In this document: piece by piece, positions 39,270 to 49,320 of the stretch
Layout: each line of letters starts with the position of its first letter
Position numbering within the stretch: position 1 is the first letter of the stretch
From: Pseudomonadales bacterium
GTDB taxonomy: Bacteria > Pseudomonadota > Gammaproteobacteria > Pseudomonadales > Porticoccaceae
Reading direction: 5' to 3'
DNA length: 64,000 bases
Assembly (NCBI GenBank): GCA_024234435.1
Contig: JACKOF010000002.1
Span: 310,001-374,000, forward strand
Notes under the pieces: generated by a model
The model's input: the letters and a program-made list of their open reading frames with translations, nothing else
Database searches by the model: none
Told to the model about the DNA's origin: nothing
Program-made: the position numbers and the translations under genes

Positions 39270-39494
39270 AAGCAGCCCCAGCAACGCCTGCGCGTGCTTT
39301 GCCGCTTCCATCCCCAAGGTGGTGGGATACCCCCCGTCTGCCTGACTTAACAGGCCTTTTTCAAACAGTCTGGCTGTGGCTGCGATGACCGACTCAGAGG
39401 CATCCGAGTGAACCTTGATACCCTGCTGGGTGGTGCTCAAATTCAATTGTGAAAGAACATTCAGTTCTTCCAGTAATTCAGATGTATATTGCAC
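39264..39494 (-). CDS. TIGR02647-type small protein of unknown function
   Basis: The 76-aa protein matches a small family found in Pseudomonas and relatives: TSELLEELNVLSQLNLSTTQ, GIKVHSDA and the C-terminal ADGGYPTTLGMEAAKHAQALL. It looks like a compact winged-helix-type fold (LFEKGLLSQADGGYPTTLG), which hints at nucleic-acid or protein binding, but nothing is established. It is convergent with the SYLF gene with 4 bp between stop codons, and upstream of the DUF938 gene on the same strand. Confidence 0.75.
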   Translation of the reverse strand: MQYTSELLEELNVLSQLNLSTTQQGIKVHSDASESVIAATARLFEKGLLSQADGGYPTTLGMEAAKHAQALLGLLK

Positions 39495-39520
39495 AAAAAA
39501 TCCCCTTTTATTATTTGCCG

Positions 39521-40126
39521 TTAACCCGTGGAATCTCGCAACCAGATTAACAACTGGTTATTCGCTGGCATCGGGTTATCTTCTTGCAGTTTAAATCCGA
39601 TTTTTTCAGCCAGCTCATTTATTTTTTCAAAATCCCGAATACCCTGATGTACAGCTCTCTGTTTTAACCAGAGATCGAACGCCCGGTTACTTTCCGTCGT
39701 AAAATTACCGTTATATTTAAAAGGCCCATAAATCGCCAAAACCGCACCTTGCTCGGTTTCAGTATGCCGACCAATGCCACTGAACAGATTAACAACGCTT
39801 TCCCACGACATAATATGCAGCGTATTGGCAGAAAAAACAGCATCCACTTTTGCTACCGGCCAATGCAGATCATCGGCATTGATTGCCAGCGGACGGCGCA
39901 AATTTTGAGCGGGGCTTGCGTCAAGCCAGGCATTAATGCCTGGGTGATTCTCCGGCAAGTCACTGGTTTGCCAAATCAGATGGGGCAGGTTTTCGCTAAA
40001 GAAGGCAGCATGCTGCCCCGTGCCACTGCCAATCTCCAGTACATGGCACCGATTGGCAAAAACCCTCTTCAACACATTGATAATGGGTTGTTTGTTGTTT
40101 TCACAGGCCTGGGAAAAAGGCTTCAA
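39521..40126 (-). CDS. DUF938 SAM-dependent methyltransferase-like protein
   Basis: The protein has KPFSQACENNKQPI at its start, the family's usual opening, then SAM motif I HVLEIGSGTGQHAAFFSENLP, and YGPFKYNGNFTTESNRAFD. The acceptor is unknown. I place the start at a TTG (40126), because GAGG lies 9 nt upstream and it gives the family length of about 200 aa. The frame is open to 40252, including a GTG at 40189 inside the 3' end of yaaA. Those residues are unconserved-looking and Lys/Arg/Ser-rich. It follows yaaA by 34 bp on this choice. Confidence 0.78.
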   Translation of the reverse strand: MKPFSQACENNKQPIINVLKRVFANRCHVLEIGSGTGQHAAFFSENLPHLIWQTSDLPENHPGINAWLDASPAQNLRRPLAINADDLHWPVAKVDAVFSANTLHIMSWESVVNLFSGIGRHTETEQGAVLAIYGPFKYNGNFTTESNRAFDLWLKQRAVHQGIRDFEKINELAEKIGFKLQEDNPMPANNQLLIWLRDSTG

Positions 40127-40160
40127 CGGCTTTGCCTCAGGTGATGCCGGTAAATTTCTG

Positions 40161-40949
40161 TCACTTTTCTTCTGCCGACTTTTCGTCACGACAAAACACC
40201 CACTCCCTTGCCGACGACATAGCCTCATTGTACTGATACCCGCCAAGATCAAATTTTTTGATTGCCTCGGCAGTTTCTATACGGTTTTTGATAATGTACT
40301 GACACATCAGGCCACGCGCTTTTTTGGCGAAGAAGCTGATCACTTTGTATTTGTCACCTTTCCAGTCCTTAAACACAGGCGTAATCACTTCTGCATTCAG
40401 AGACCCTGTTTTTACCGACTTAAAATACTCATTGGAGGCCAGATTGATCAGTGTTTCAGAGTGCTGCTGCTTTAGCTGCGCATTCAGTGCCTGCGTGATC
40501 TTTTCGCCCCAGAATTCATAAAGGTTCTTACCCCGGTTGTTGGCAAACCGGATGCCCATTTCCAGGCGATACGGTTGCATCAGGTCGAGCGGCCGCAGCA
40601 CACCGTAAAGACCTGACAATATCCGCAAGTGCTGTTGCGCCCACTGCAGCTCGACCTCGCTTAACTGGTCAGCCTGTAAACCGGTGTAAACATCGCCCTT
40701 AAACGCCAGTACGGCCTGCTTGGCATTGGCCATTGTGAACGGCAACTGCCAGTTGAGGTAGCGTCCAAAATTAAGGTCGCCCAACTTGTCACTGATACCC
40801 ATCAGCTCCGAGATCTGCGGAGGGGAAAGCGCTCTAAGTTTCAAAATCAGCTCTTCGGAATCCGCCAGAAAATCCGGCGTACTGTGGGCTTGTGTTGTTG
40901 GCTGTGTTTCGTAATCCAGCGTTTTCGCCGGGGAAATAACGAGTAACAT
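40161..40949 (-). CDS. yaaA: Peroxide stress protein YaaA (DUF328)
   Basis: The 262-aa protein starts [14 protein letters not shown], the invariant YaaA opening, and continues with [25 protein letters not shown] and NEYFKSVK. It ends with a [13 protein letters not shown] motif typical of the family. E. coli YaaA lowers intracellular iron during peroxide stress and binds DNA through a helix-hairpin-helix fold. It is cytosolic. ATG 40949 is chosen over upstream in-frame codons, which are not conserved. It is divergent from the M48 protease gene. Confidence 0.93.
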   Translation of the reverse strand: MLLVISPAKTLDYETQPTTQAHSTPDFLADSEELILKLRALSPPQISELMGISDKLGDLNFGRYLNWQLPFTMANAKQAVLAFKGDVYTGLQADQLSEVELQWAQQHLRILSGLYGVLRPLDLMQPYRLEMGIRFANNRGKNLYEFWGEKITQALNAQLKQQHSETLINLASNEYFKSVKTGSLNAEVITPVFKDWKGDKYKVISFFAKKARGLMCQYIIKNRIETAEAIKKFDLGGYQYNEAMSSAREWVFCRDEKSAEEK

Positions 40950-41039
40950 AGGTTTTCCGTTTGCTGTGACATTTACAGTTGTTCGTTGTCCATTATACTC
41001 AAGACCAGAACCCACCGGGAAACTAACGAGGAGCGGGCT

Positions 41040-42587
41040 GTGTTCAAACCTTTACACCTACTGATTGTTGCGGCACTGGTATCACTGACAACAGCCTGTT
41101 CCGTCAACCCTGTCACCGGTAAAAACGAGTTTTCACTGGTCTCGGCACAGGATGAAGTGGCCATTGGCGCCGCTAATTACGCACCGTCCCAGCAATCGCA
41201 GGGTGGCCGTTATTATATAGACCCCAATCTTCAGGTTTACGTCGCCGAAATTGGTCGCAAACTGGCTGCCGTCAGTGACCGTCCCGGGCTACCCTACGAA
41301 TTTGTTGTTCTCAACAACAGTGTTCCCAATGCCTGGGCAATGCCGGGTGGCAAGATAGCCATCAATCGCGGGCTGTTGATACATCTTGAAGACGAAGCCC
41401 AACTGGCCGCCGTGCTGGCCCATGAAATAGTTCACGCAGCCGCGCGCCACGGCGCAGCCCAGATGACCAGAGGAACACTTTTAAGTATCGGTGCGACCGC
41501 CCTGGGAGCAGTGGGAGAAAATTACGGCCTGGGACAGGCTGGCACCACGGTCGCACAGCTCGGCGCTGCAGTCTGGATGGCGAGCTACGGTCGCGAGGAT
41601 GAACTGGAGTCTGATGCCTACGGCATGGACTATATGGCCAGGGTCGGCTACGACCCCTACGGCGCTGTGCAATTACAGGAAACTTTTGTCCAGCTAAACA
41701 AAAACCGTTCACAGGATTTTATCAGCGGACTGTTTGCCAGCCACCCTCCCTCCCAGGAGAGGGTAGCAGCGAACCTTGAGAAAGCGAAAACACTTCCCCG
41801 GGGGAATACCTACAAAGATCGCTATCAGCGCGCCATTCGCCAGTTAAAGCGGGACGAGCCCGCGTATGTGGCCGAAGTCGCGGCCATCAAGGCATTGAAT
41901 GCCAAAGATCCGAAAACAGCACTGGCGGAACTGGACAAGGCTGTTGCCCTGCAGCCCGGCGAAGGGTACTTCTGGGAACTGCGAGGCCATGCCTGGAAAA
42001 TGCAAGGCAACCCGGCCAATGCAGAAAAATCGTTTTCCACCGCTATCCAGAAAAACCCGGATTACTTCAGCCACCCCCTTGCTCGCGGCCTGCTTCGCTA
42101 TAAAGAGGGTGATAAACCGGGGGCGCAGGCTGATCTGCTACGCAGCTATCAAATTTTACCGACGCCTATTGCCAGCTATCACCTCGGGGAACTCGCACTG
42201 GCCAATAACGACGAGGCTGTCGCTATCCACTATTTTCAGGGGGCTTCCAACAGCAACGGAGAGCTGGGTGAAAAAGCGCGTCAGAAACTTTCTGTGCTGG
42301 AACTGGCCAGCAATCCGGGAAAATACATCCTAAGCAAGGCCTTCATCGACAATACCGGCTATCTGAATGTGGCAGTGAAAAATACCAGCGCTGTTGCCAT
42401 CAGCAATATTCGTGTACAGGTCACCGAAATGCAAAATGCCTTTCTGGCCGGGCCATCAGAGACATTTGTCTTCAACCAGTCACTGAACCCTGGACAGCAA
42501 GCCAGCTTCAAGACCACCATTGGCCCGTTTAAGGAAGCCGGTGCTGCCAGCCAATATCGCACCGCTGTGGTGGCTGTTACTCAATGA
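41040..42587 (+). CDS. M48-family metalloprotease lipoprotein with TPR-like C-terminus (BepA type)
   Basis: The 515-aa protein begins at a GTG with GAGGAG 6 nt upstream and has a lipoprotein signal ([14 protein letters not shown], lipobox TTAC). The protease domain has the zinc motif HEIVH in [15 protein letters not shown] and the downstream Glu in [14 protein letters not shown]. From about residue 270 there are TPR-like helices ([37 protein letters not shown]). The last 100 residues form a beta-rich domain. BepA-like proteins assemble and degrade outer-membrane proteins in the periplasm. The C-terminal domain is longer than in E. coli BepA. Confidence 0.9.
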   Translation: MFKPLHLLIVAALVSLTTACSVNPVTGKNEFSLVSAQDEVAIGAANYAPSQQSQGGRYYIDPNLQVYVAEIGRKLAAVSDRPGLPYEFVVLNNSVPNAWAMPGGKIAINRGLLIHLEDEAQLAAVLAHEIVHAAARHGAAQMTRGTLLSIGATALGAVGENYGLGQAGTTVAQLGAAVWMASYGREDELESDAYGMDYMARVGYDPYGAVQLQETFVQLNKNRSQDFISGLFASHPPSQERVAANLEKAKTLPRGNTYKDRYQRAIRQLKRDEPAYVAEVAAIKALNAKDPKTALAELDKAVALQPGEGYFWELRGHAWKMQGNPANAEKSFSTAIQKNPDYFSHPLARGLLRYKEGDKPGAQADLLRSYQILPTPIASYHLGELALANNDEAVAIHYFQGASNSNGELGEKARQKLSVLELASNPGKYILSKAFIDNTGYLNVAVKNTSAVAISNIRVQVTEMQNAFLAGPSETFVFNQSLNPGQQASFKTTIGPFKEAGAASQYRTAVVAVTQ

Positions 42588-42671
42588 AAGTGCGTACAGT
42601 AATGAAACCGTCGTCAGAATAAGTAAGCCAAAGCTTCATCATGCACTTTACGTACAGCGAAACCGCTTTGC

Positions 42672-43322
42672 CTACGCTCTATCGGCATTGATGATCTTGG
42701 CTACCGCTTCCCGGTAAACAGGCCGAATCTGGTCCCTGCTGGAAATATTGATACCAAGGTCATGCAAAAGACCATCGCTGATACTGTAAATTAAACCGTG
42801 CACCCCCAGTTCCTGACCGCGTTCCCAGGCATCCTGAACAATATTGGTTTTGCAAACATTCACCACCTGCTCAACCACGTTAAGCTCGCAAACCTTATCG
42901 AGTACCTCTTTTTCATCTACTCCCTCGGACAGATAGGTCTGATGGATATATTGCACATCCTGAATATTGCGCAGCCAGTTATCAATGAGACCAAGGCGCT
43001 GTTTCCTTACTGCCGCATCGACACCACCACACCCGTAATGGCCACAGACAATAATATGCTTCACCTTGAGATACTCCACAGCATACTGCATCACTGACAG
43101 ACAATTCAGGTCGGTATGCACCACCATATTGGCCACGTTGCGGTGCACAAACAGCTCGCCTGGTAACTTGCCAACAATCTCGTTTGCGGGTACGCGGCTA
43201 TCTGAACAACCAATCCACAAATATTCCGGGGCCTGCTGCTTTGACAAGCGTTCAAAAAACGTTGAATCACTCTTTTTGACGCCCTCGGCCCAGGCAACAT
43301 TATTTTTAAACAACTCTTTCAA
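42672..43322 (-). CDS. can: Beta-class carbonic anhydrase
   Basis: The 216-aa protein has the zinc ligands and catalytic dyad of beta-CAs: CSDSRV (Cys39, Asp41, Arg43) and HYGCGG (His95, Cys98). It interconverts CO2 and bicarbonate in the cytosol, supplying bicarbonate for carboxylations. The symbol follows E. coli can by similarity of layout. It is monocistronic, between the M48 gene and the phoU terminator. Confidence 0.93.
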   Translation of the reverse strand: MKELFKNNVAWAEGVKKSDSTFFERLSKQQAPEYLWIGCSDSRVPANEIVGKLPGELFVHRNVANMVVHTDLNCLSVMQYAVEYLKVKHIIVCGHYGCGGVDAAVRKQRLGLIDNWLRNIQDVQYIHQTYLSEGVDEKEVLDKVCELNVVEQVVNVCKTNIVQDAWERGQELGVHGLIYSISDGLLHDLGINISSRDQIRPVYREAVAKIINADRA

Positions 43323-43384
43323 AATATTCTCCCGTATAACGGCAGCACTTGACGCATCAGTTTAAGCTTATGCGTTTTCAAGGC

Positions 43385-43411
43385 ACAAAAAGCCGGGCTT
43401 CAGCCCGGCTT
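43385..43411 (-). terminator. Terminator of the pst-phoU operon
   Basis: AAGCCGGGC and GCCCGGCTT arms (43390-43398 and 43403-43411) close a tight 4-nt loop. On the minus strand the hairpin is followed by five T. It lies just beyond the phoU stop codon. Its sequence nearly matches the pstS-pstC hairpin at 47792. Confidence 0.85.
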
Positions 43412-43431
43412 ATTTTGATCTAATTACGTTA

Positions 43432-44121
43432 TTAAGCAAGACCTCCATGCCGAATATCACGCCCCTGAACCAGATAGACAATATGCTCGCAGATATTTTT
43501 GGAATGATCCCCCACTCGCTCCAGAGCACGCAGGGCCCAGAGCACATTGAGGCAGCGTGAAATACTACGGGGATCTTCCATCATATAAGTGATCATTTCG
43601 CGCAGCGCGGTGCGGTAGTCCAGATTCACCTGTTCATCTTCGCGCATGGTTGCTATTGCGGCATCGGCATCAAAGCGGGCAAAAGCCGTCAGGGAATCGT
43701 CAAGCATCTTTTGAACCCGGTCACCGATGTGCCGCACCTCTACATAGCCCTTCGGAGCGGCACCTTCTTCTGCCAGCATCACCGCCATTTTGGCTATTTT
43801 GTGGGCCTCATCACCAATACGTTCCAGGTCACGCACGGTTTTTGTGACAGCCAGAACCATGCGCAAATCGCTCGCTGCCGGCTGACGACGAGCAATCAGC
43901 GTTGTGCAGGCTTCATCGATATCAACTTCCATTTCATCAATCCGGGTTTCCGTATTGATAACCCGTTCGGCAATCCCGCTATCGGCTTCCTCTAAAGCAA
44001 TAACCGCATCGGCCACCTGTGAAACAACCAGACCACCCATCTCCAGCATGCTGGTTTTTATTTCTTCCAAATCTTCATTAAACTGCCTTGAAATGTGTTG
44101 ATCAAAGTTCAGCTTGTCCAT
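43432..44121 (-). CDS. phoU: Phosphate signalling protein PhoU
   Basis: PhoU bridges the Pst transporter and PhoR, keeping PhoB inactive when phosphate is plentiful. The 229-aa all-helical protein has two PhoU repeats with the metal-binding ExxxD patterns (NTETRIDEMEVDIDE; RDLERIGDEAHKIAKMA; ALERVGDHSKNICEHIVYLV). ATG 44121 with GGAGA 7 nt upstream is the start; a TTG four codons earlier is unlikely. It is the last gene of pstSCAB-phoU. Confidence 0.95.
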   Translation of the reverse strand: MDKLNFDQHISRQFNEDLEEIKTSMLEMGGLVVSQVADAVIALEEADSGIAERVINTETRIDEMEVDIDEACTTLIARRQPAASDLRMVLAVTKTVRDLERIGDEAHKIAKMAVMLAEEGAAPKGYVEVRHIGDRVQKMLDDSLTAFARFDADAAIATMREDEQVNLDYRTALREMITYMMEDPRSISRCLNVLWALRALERVGDHSKNICEHIVYLVQGRDIRHGGLA

Positions 44122-44156
44122 TTTTCTCTCCAACCCTTTTGCCTGCTATTTCAGGC

Positions 44157-45020
44157 TTACCCAAACCGACCTGTAATATAGGCTTCTGTCAATTCATGTT
44201 CCGGTGCTGTAAACACCTTCTCCGTTTCATTTACTTCCACCAGATAGCCCAAATGAAAGTAAGCCGTCCGGTGGGAAACACGTGCCGCCTGCTGCATTGA
44301 GTGCGTGACAATGGCAATCGTATAATTCTCTGCCAATTCCGCTATCAATTCTTCAATTTTAGCCGTTGCGATCGGATCCAATGCCGAACAGGGCTCATCC
44401 ATCAGGATCACTTCCGGACTGATGGCAATTGCCCGGGCAATACACAAGCGCTGCTGCTGACCACCAGACAAACCGGTACCCGGCTGATCAAGCCGATCCT
44501 TTACTTCGCCCCACAGTCCGGCGCGAGTAAGACTGATTTCTACCAGTTCGTCCAGCTCCACCCGGCGAGAAGCAAGCCCATGTAAACGTGGGCCATAGGC
44601 CACGTTGTCATAAATGGATTTTGGAAAGGGGTTTGGTTTTTGAAAAACCATACCTACCCGGGCGCGCAGCGCAACAGGATCCATTGCCGGGTCGTAGATA
44701 TCATCACCATCCAGCATGAGCTGCCCGCTAACCCGGCAACTCTCCACCGTGTCATTCATGCGGTTAATGCTTCGTAAAAACGTCGATTTGCCACAACCGG
44801 ATGGCCCGATCATGGCGATGACTTCATTTTTACCAATATCCACACTCACGTTAAAAATGGCCTGTTTGTCGCCATAAAAAACATCCACGTTGCGCATCGA
44901 CATCTTCGGGTTTTCTACCAGAGGCAATCCCGTCGTTTGCTCTGGGTGCACAACTTCCAGGCTCTTTTGTTCTTCAATTCTATCCAAGGGCACATCCATT
45001 AATGTATCAGCAGTTACCAT
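44157..45020 (-). CDS. pstB: Phosphate import ATP-binding protein PstB
   Basis: The protein of 287 aa is the ATPase of the Pst importer. Walker A is GPSGCGKST, the signature [14 protein letters not shown], Walker [12 protein letters not shown] and the switch His in [12 protein letters not shown]. An N-terminal extension of about 45 residues ([18 protein letters not shown]) precedes the ABC domain. ATG 45020 is used; a GTG at 45053 overlapping the end of pstA is also in frame. It couples ATP hydrolysis to phosphate import and contributes to signalling through PhoU. Confidence 0.94.
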   Translation of the reverse strand: MVTADTLMDVPLDRIEEQKSLEVVHPEQTTGLPLVENPKMSMRNVDVFYGDKQAIFNVSVDIGKNEVIAMIGPSGCGKSTFLRSINRMNDTVESCRVSGQLMLDGDDIYDPAMDPVALRARVGMVFQKPNPFPKSIYDNVAYGPRLHGLASRRVELDELVEISLTRAGLWGEVKDRLDQPGTGLSGGQQQRLCIARAIAISPEVILMDEPCSALDPIATAKIEELIAELAENYTIAIVTHSMQQAARVSHRTAYFHLGYLVEVNETEKVFTAPEHELTEAYITGRFG

Positions 45021-45052
45021 GTGATCACCATTATTCCTCTTTGACCGCCTCA

Positions 45053-46339
45053 CTACCAGCGACGCTCCAGCTTCTTGCGCAAAATCACAGCAAGCGTGTT
45101 CATCATTATCAGGAAGGCCAGCAACACCATAATGGCCGCTGACGTTTTCTCTACAAATGCACGCTCCGGGCTATCCGCCCAGAGAAAAATCTGCACCGGC
45201 AAGACTGTGGCCGGGTCGGTAAAACCTCCCGGGATATCGACAATAAAAGCCACCATACCAATCATCAGTAACGGTGCGGTTTCGCCCAGAGCCTGAGCCA
45301 TGCCGATGATCGCACCGGTGAGCATGCCCGGCATCGCCAGAGGTAATACATGGTGCAATACCACCTGCATGGGCGAAGCACCAACACCAATGGCAGCCTC
45401 ACGAATAGATGGCGGCACCGCTTTAATCGCCGCCCTGCTCGAAATAATGATCGTCGGCAGGGTCATCAGCGTCAATACCAGACCACCAACCAGAGGAACA
45501 GAGCGGGGAACGTGGAAAAAATTGATAAAAATAGCCAACCCCAACAGGCCAAAAATAATCGAAGGCACCGCCGCCAGGTTGTTGATATTCACTTCAATCA
45601 AATCCGTCCACCTGTTGCGGGGAGCAAACTCTTCAAGGTACACCGCGGCAGCCACCCCAATCGGGAACGACAGAGCCAGGGTAATGATCAGAGTGAACAG
45701 AGACCCCATCGCCGCTCCCCAGATACCGGCCATTTCCGGCTCACGGGAATCACCACTGGTGAAAAAAATACGGTTAAACCGCAACTCAAGCTCACCGGCA
45801 TCGGCCAGTCGCTCTACCCACGCCTGTCGCTGTTCACTCATTCGACCAACAAAGGCACCACTGTCATCATCAATCGTTTTGTAATAAGTATCGATATCGT
45901 CATCAGCCACCAGCCAGAGTGTTTCCGATTGATTGAGCAGCTCGGGATGTTGTTTCAGGCGGTCACGCAACTGATACCCGGCGCCACTGCTTATGAGCCC
46001 ATAGAGCTCTCGCTTGGCTCTGCGCCCGGAAACATCTTCAAAGCGGCTGAGAAGCGCTTGTCTGACAAGTCCCTGAAAGTCTGCCAGCGCCAACTGCTGC
46101 TGATTTCCAACATCCTCTATTTCGAGGATGCTGGCGTCATAAGTCACTTCGAGTTTGATATAGGTCTGCAAAAAAGCCTTGTGCCCTTTGCTGATAATAT
46201 CCGTGAACAACAACGCAACACAAAGCAGACCAAAGACAACTGCCGCTACACCGTAGAAGCGAAACCGCCGCTCTGCCCGATAACGTTTTGCCAGACTTTT
46301 CTGTATCTGCTCTACCCGAGCCTTTTCAATATCAGTCAT
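45053..46339 (-). CDS. pstA: Phosphate ABC transporter permease PstA (long form)
   Basis: The 428-aa protein is longer than E. coli PstA (296). The N-terminal part (first membrane helix at about 28-50, then a periplasmic segment of roughly 150 residues) is the DUF3333-type extension seen in Pseudomonas-like PstA. The C-terminal permease core has the EAA loop with [23 protein letters not shown], contacting PstB. It overlaps pstC by 8 bp and abuts pstB. Confidence 0.93.
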   Translation of the reverse strand: MTDIEKARVEQIQKSLAKRYRAERRFRFYGVAAVVFGLLCVALLFTDIISKGHKAFLQTYIKLEVTYDASILEIEDVGNQQQLALADFQGLVRQALLSRFEDVSGRRAKRELYGLISSGAGYQLRDRLKQHPELLNQSETLWLVADDDIDTYYKTIDDDSGAFVGRMSEQRQAWVERLADAGELELRFNRIFFTSGDSREPEMAGIWGAAMGSLFTLIITLALSFPIGVAAAVYLEEFAPRNRWTDLIEVNINNLAAVPSIIFGLLGLAIFINFFHVPRSVPLVGGLVLTLMTLPTIIISSRAAIKAVPPSIREAAIGVGASPMQVVLHHVLPLAMPGMLTGAIIGMAQALGETAPLLMIGMVAFIVDIPGGFTDPATVLPVQIFLWADSPERAFVEKTSAAIMVLLAFLIMMNTLAVILRKKLERRW

Positions 46340-47720
46340 ATTGTTCTCGATATTTTTTCACTACCCGCAAAGCAATAAAATTCAGTACCAGCGTGACCAG
46401 AAATAGCATCAGGCCCAGCGCAAACGCCGCCAGAGTTTTGGGGCTGTCAAATTCCTGATCACCCACCAGCAAAGTGACGATCTGCACCGTTACCGTGGTC
46501 ACCGCATCCAGTGGATTGGCCGTCATTTTCGCCGCAAGCCCGGCAGCCATCACAACAATCATGGTCTCGCCAATGGCTCGGGAAACAGCCAGTAATACAC
46601 CGCCCACAATTCCCGGCAGCGCCGCCGGAAAGATAACCCGTTTAATGGTTTCCGAGCGGGTAGCACCCAAACCCAGAGAACCGTCTCGCAAACTCTGAGG
46701 CACTGCATTGATCACATCATCCGCCAGTGACGAAACAAAGGGTATGATCATCACCCCCATCACCAACCCCGCAGCAAGGGCACTTTCGGAAGATACCTGC
46801 AATCCGATATCAGCTCCTGTATTTCGCAAAAACGGTGCAACTGTCAACGCCGCAAAAAAACCATAAACGACGGTCGGGATACCAGCGAGTACCTCCAGCG
46901 CAGGTTTCGCTAACCCCCGTACCCGGGATGTCGCGTATTCAGCAAGATAGATCGCGGACATTAATCCCACTGGCACGGCCACAACCATGGCGATAAATGA
47001 AATCAGCATGGTACCCACAAATAACGGTATTGCGCCAAAGCTGCCGGAAGAGCCTACCTGGTCACTGCGAATGGCCATTTGCGGGCTCCATTCCGTACCA
47101 AACAGAAACTCGGAAGCCGGAACCATCTGGAAGAAACGCAGTGATTCAAATAGCACGGAAAGCAAAATACCAACGGTGGTAAAAATGGCCACACAGGCGC
47201 AGGCTATCAAAACACCTTTGAAAACCCGTTCGACCTCCTGGCGGGCACGCAGCTTGGGTGAAACCTTTACCCACCCCCAGCCGAGGCCAATCACCGACAG
47301 AGACAGTACTGCGGCCGTCATCAGATATTGTCCTGTGTCGCGCAAATCGTGAAGCTTTTTGGCCGCGGCAACCAGATTCGGATCGGCATTTTCTGTACGC
47401 AGGGCACCACTGGCGATATTTTCAATACTGTTAAGCAACAAATTGTGTTCTGCCGCTGTGTGCGGCTTAAGCTGTTCCGGCAGGGAGCTGATCAGTGCGG
47501 CACTGATCAGAGGCTCATCAAACATCGCCCAGATAACCAACAACAGCACTGCTGGCAGCGCGCACCAGATAGCTGCTCGCATACCGTAGAAAAACGGCAA
47601 AGAATGCAGATGACGAACACCACCCAGTGGCTGTGCCATAGCAACGGAACGACTTCGAGCTGTATAGTAAGCAATGGCGCCAAGCACCAGTAGCACAATT
47701 AACAGGTTAGCTGTTGGCAT
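46332..47720 (-). CDS. pstC: Phosphate ABC transporter permease PstC (long form)
   Basis: The 462-aa permease has an N-terminal membrane helix and a second helix near residues 50-70, followed by a periplasmic insert before the six-helix core. The EAA-loop region is GLGATRSETIKRVIFPAALPG, and IAMVVAVPVGLMSAIYLAEYA is a conserved PstC helix. It partners PstA. ATG 47720 is the preferred start. The long N-terminus matches the extended PstA and points to the Pseudomonas-type Pst variant. Confidence 0.93.
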   Translation of the reverse strand: MPTANLLIVLLVLGAIAYYTARSRSVAMAQPLGGVRHLHSLPFFYGMRAAIWCALPAVLLLVIWAMFDEPLISAALISSLPEQLKPHTAAEHNLLLNSIENIASGALRTENADPNLVAAAKKLHDLRDTGQYLMTAAVLSLSVIGLGWGWVKVSPKLRARQEVERVFKGVLIACACVAIFTTVGILLSVLFESLRFFQMVPASEFLFGTEWSPQMAIRSDQVGSSGSFGAIPLFVGTMLISFIAMVVAVPVGLMSAIYLAEYATSRVRGLAKPALEVLAGIPTVVYGFFAALTVAPFLRNTGADIGLQVSSESALAAGLVMGVMIIPFVSSLADDVINAVPQSLRDGSLGLGATRSETIKRVIFPAALPGIVGGVLLAVSRAIGETMIVVMAAGLAAKMTANPLDAVTTVTVQIVTLLVGDQEFDSPKTLAAFALGLMLFLVTLVLNFIALRVVKKYREQYD

Positions 47721-47791
47721 CTCACTATTACCTTCTGAATAAACACCATCGAACGGAACATTGGCACAAATTTTCCCTAGAGGAAGAAAAC

Positions 47792-47814
47792 AAGCCCGGC
47801 TCAAAGCCGGGCTT
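47792..47814 (-). terminator. Hairpin between pstS and pstC, likely attenuator/mRNA stabiliser
   Basis: Arms AAGCCCGGCT (47792-47801) and AGCCGGGCTT (47805-47814) enclose a 3-nt loop 33 bp after the pstS stop codon. On the minus strand it is followed by TTGTTTTC, a weak T tract. Partial termination here would give more pstS than permease mRNA, as binding proteins are usually in excess. Confidence 0.65.
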
Positions 47815-47847
47815 AAATCATAACAGTATTAAGAGGGGAAAAACCCG

Positions 47848-48975
47848 CTACTTCAATGCTGCACCATCCATACTGGCTTGTGCTTTGATCTCGGCAGCAT
47901 ACTGTTTGCGTAAATCTTTCGGCATGGAAATCATGCCTTTTTCAGCCAGGTAACCTTCTTCACCCCAGGCTTTTTCACTACTAAATTCCGCCAGATAACC
48001 TTCAATACCGGGAACCACACCTATGTGGGCTTTCTTCACATAGAAGTATAACGGACGGGAAATCGGATAGGATTTGTCTGCAATGGTTTCAAATTCCGGC
48101 TCGGTGCCTTCAATAATGGAACCCTGCACCTTGTCACTGTTCTGGTCCAGGAAAGAGAACCCGAAGATACCCAGTGCATTGGGGTTCGCTTCCAGCTTCT
48201 GAACGATCAAGTTGTCATTTTCACCCGCTTCGATGTAGTGTCCATCTTCGCGAATAGCATGGGCAACTGCCTGAAAAACTTTTTTGCCTTTTTTGTTGAA
48301 GACACTGGCTGGAATACCCAGCTCTGCCATCAGGCCTGTAATCTCTGCCTTGTCGTTAGAGCCACGCAGTTGCGCCAGATTTGCAAATTTTTTGGCGCCC
48401 CCTTCCATTGCCAGCTCGGCAAACGCATCGCGCGTACCAGAAGTCGGGGGAGGGCCCAAAACCTCAATACGTGTGTTTGGCAACGTCGGATTCACGTCTT
48501 TCCAGGTTTTGTAAGGGTTATTCATCAGCTTGCCATCCGGGCCGGGGACTTTGGCAGCCAGTGCCAGAAAAAGATCCTTGCGCGTCAATTGCATTGGCGC
48601 TTTGGCTTTGGAGTTGGCAACAACAATGCCATCATAACCAATCAACACTTCGATAATATCCGTGACACCATTTTCCTGACACAGCTTGAATTCCGAGGCT
48701 TTCATGCGACGCGAAGCATTTGTGATGTCCGGGTGACTGGTACCAACGCCTGAACAAAACAGCTTCATACCACCACCGGAACCGGTTGATTCAATTTTGG
48801 GTGTAGGCGTACCTGTTGAGCGGCCATAACGCTCGGCAACAACGGTGGCAAAAGGATAAACGGTTGAAGAGCCAACGATACTTACATAATCACGGGCAGC
48901 AGCCAGAACATTTGTGCTGCCAAGAACCAGCGCGACAGCTGCACCAGCGATTGCTAATTTAGGGGTAGTTTTCAC
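47848..48975 (-). CDS. pstS: Periplasmic phosphate-binding protein PstS
   Basis: PstS captures phosphate in the periplasm and delivers it to PstCA. The 375-aa protein begins at a GTG with GGAGG 7 nt upstream, then a signal peptide (LAIAGAAVALVLGSTNVLAA) and the binding motif IVGSSTVYPFATVVAE, with the anion-binding loop GSGGGMKLF and PPTSGTRDAF. An open frame continues upstream to 49185 but lacks conservation and a ribosome site. Strong Pho boxes lie at 49030-49069. Confidence 0.95.
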   Translation of the reverse strand: MKTTPKLAIAGAAVALVLGSTNVLAAARDYVSIVGSSTVYPFATVVAERYGRSTGTPTPKIESTGSGGGMKLFCSGVGTSHPDITNASRRMKASEFKLCQENGVTDIIEVLIGYDGIVVANSKAKAPMQLTRKDLFLALAAKVPGPDGKLMNNPYKTWKDVNPTLPNTRIEVLGPPPTSGTRDAFAELAMEGGAKKFANLAQLRGSNDKAEITGLMAELGIPASVFNKKGKKVFQAVAHAIREDGHYIEAGENDNLIVQKLEANPNALGIFGFSFLDQNSDKVQGSIIEGTEPEFETIADKSYPISRPLYFYVKKAHIGVVPGIEGYLAEFSSEKAWGEEGYLAEKGMISMPKDLRKQYAAEIKAQASMDGAALK

Positions 48976-49320
48976 TTTCTTGCCTCCAAGGCTTCTGTTT
49001 GTAAACCAGACACAGGCTAGTATTTTCGGGTGACAACTGTATGAAAGATTTATGACATTATTATGACAGCTCGCCAAAGGGGAGGTGGGCGTCGGAGTAA
49101 AACGACGACGGGCGCAGCCTGAAGCGCGTTTACGAGCGAAATCACAAATGAGCAGAGGCCTGTTCACAGAGCATAGTAACAGCAAGACAACACACGTCGA
49201 GCCGGTGATGGTCTGTCACCACCGCTCTGGACAGAAACGTTCCCCGTGCCAAATCCTTTTAGCCCTACCACAAACCCCGTACAATTCGTTAAACGCACGG
49301 ACAGGGATTTATATCGCCGA
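48976..49320. other. Intergenic regulatory region between pstS and dctQ
   Basis: This 345-bp stretch is the longest without a gene. The pstS-proximal third holds the Pho box array and the TAGCCT -10. The rest (49070-49320) is the leader and presumably the promoter of the TRAP genes. I see no RNA gene or repeat. The minus-strand open frame that crosses it has no coding signature. Confidence 0.6.
49030..49069 (-). promoter_or_regulatory. Double Pho box of pstS
   Basis: On the minus strand CTGTCAT (49069-49063), ATGTCAT (49058-49052), CTTTCAT (49047-49041) and TTGTCAC (49036-49030) are each separated by 4 nt, two tandem PhoB sites close to consensus. TAGCCT (49019-49014) follows exactly 10 nt later. 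This is the strongest array in the window. Confidence 0.88.

Noticed and set aside
45350..46378. A 342-codon plus-strand frame opposite pstA.
   Set aside because: Gln/Asn/Arg-rich composition without any domain; pstA on the other strand is fully conserved.
48976..49185. Upstream extension of the pstS frame by 70 codons.
   Set aside because: The extension crosses the Pho box array and the predicted -10, and the GTG at 48975 has a good ribosome site and signal peptide.
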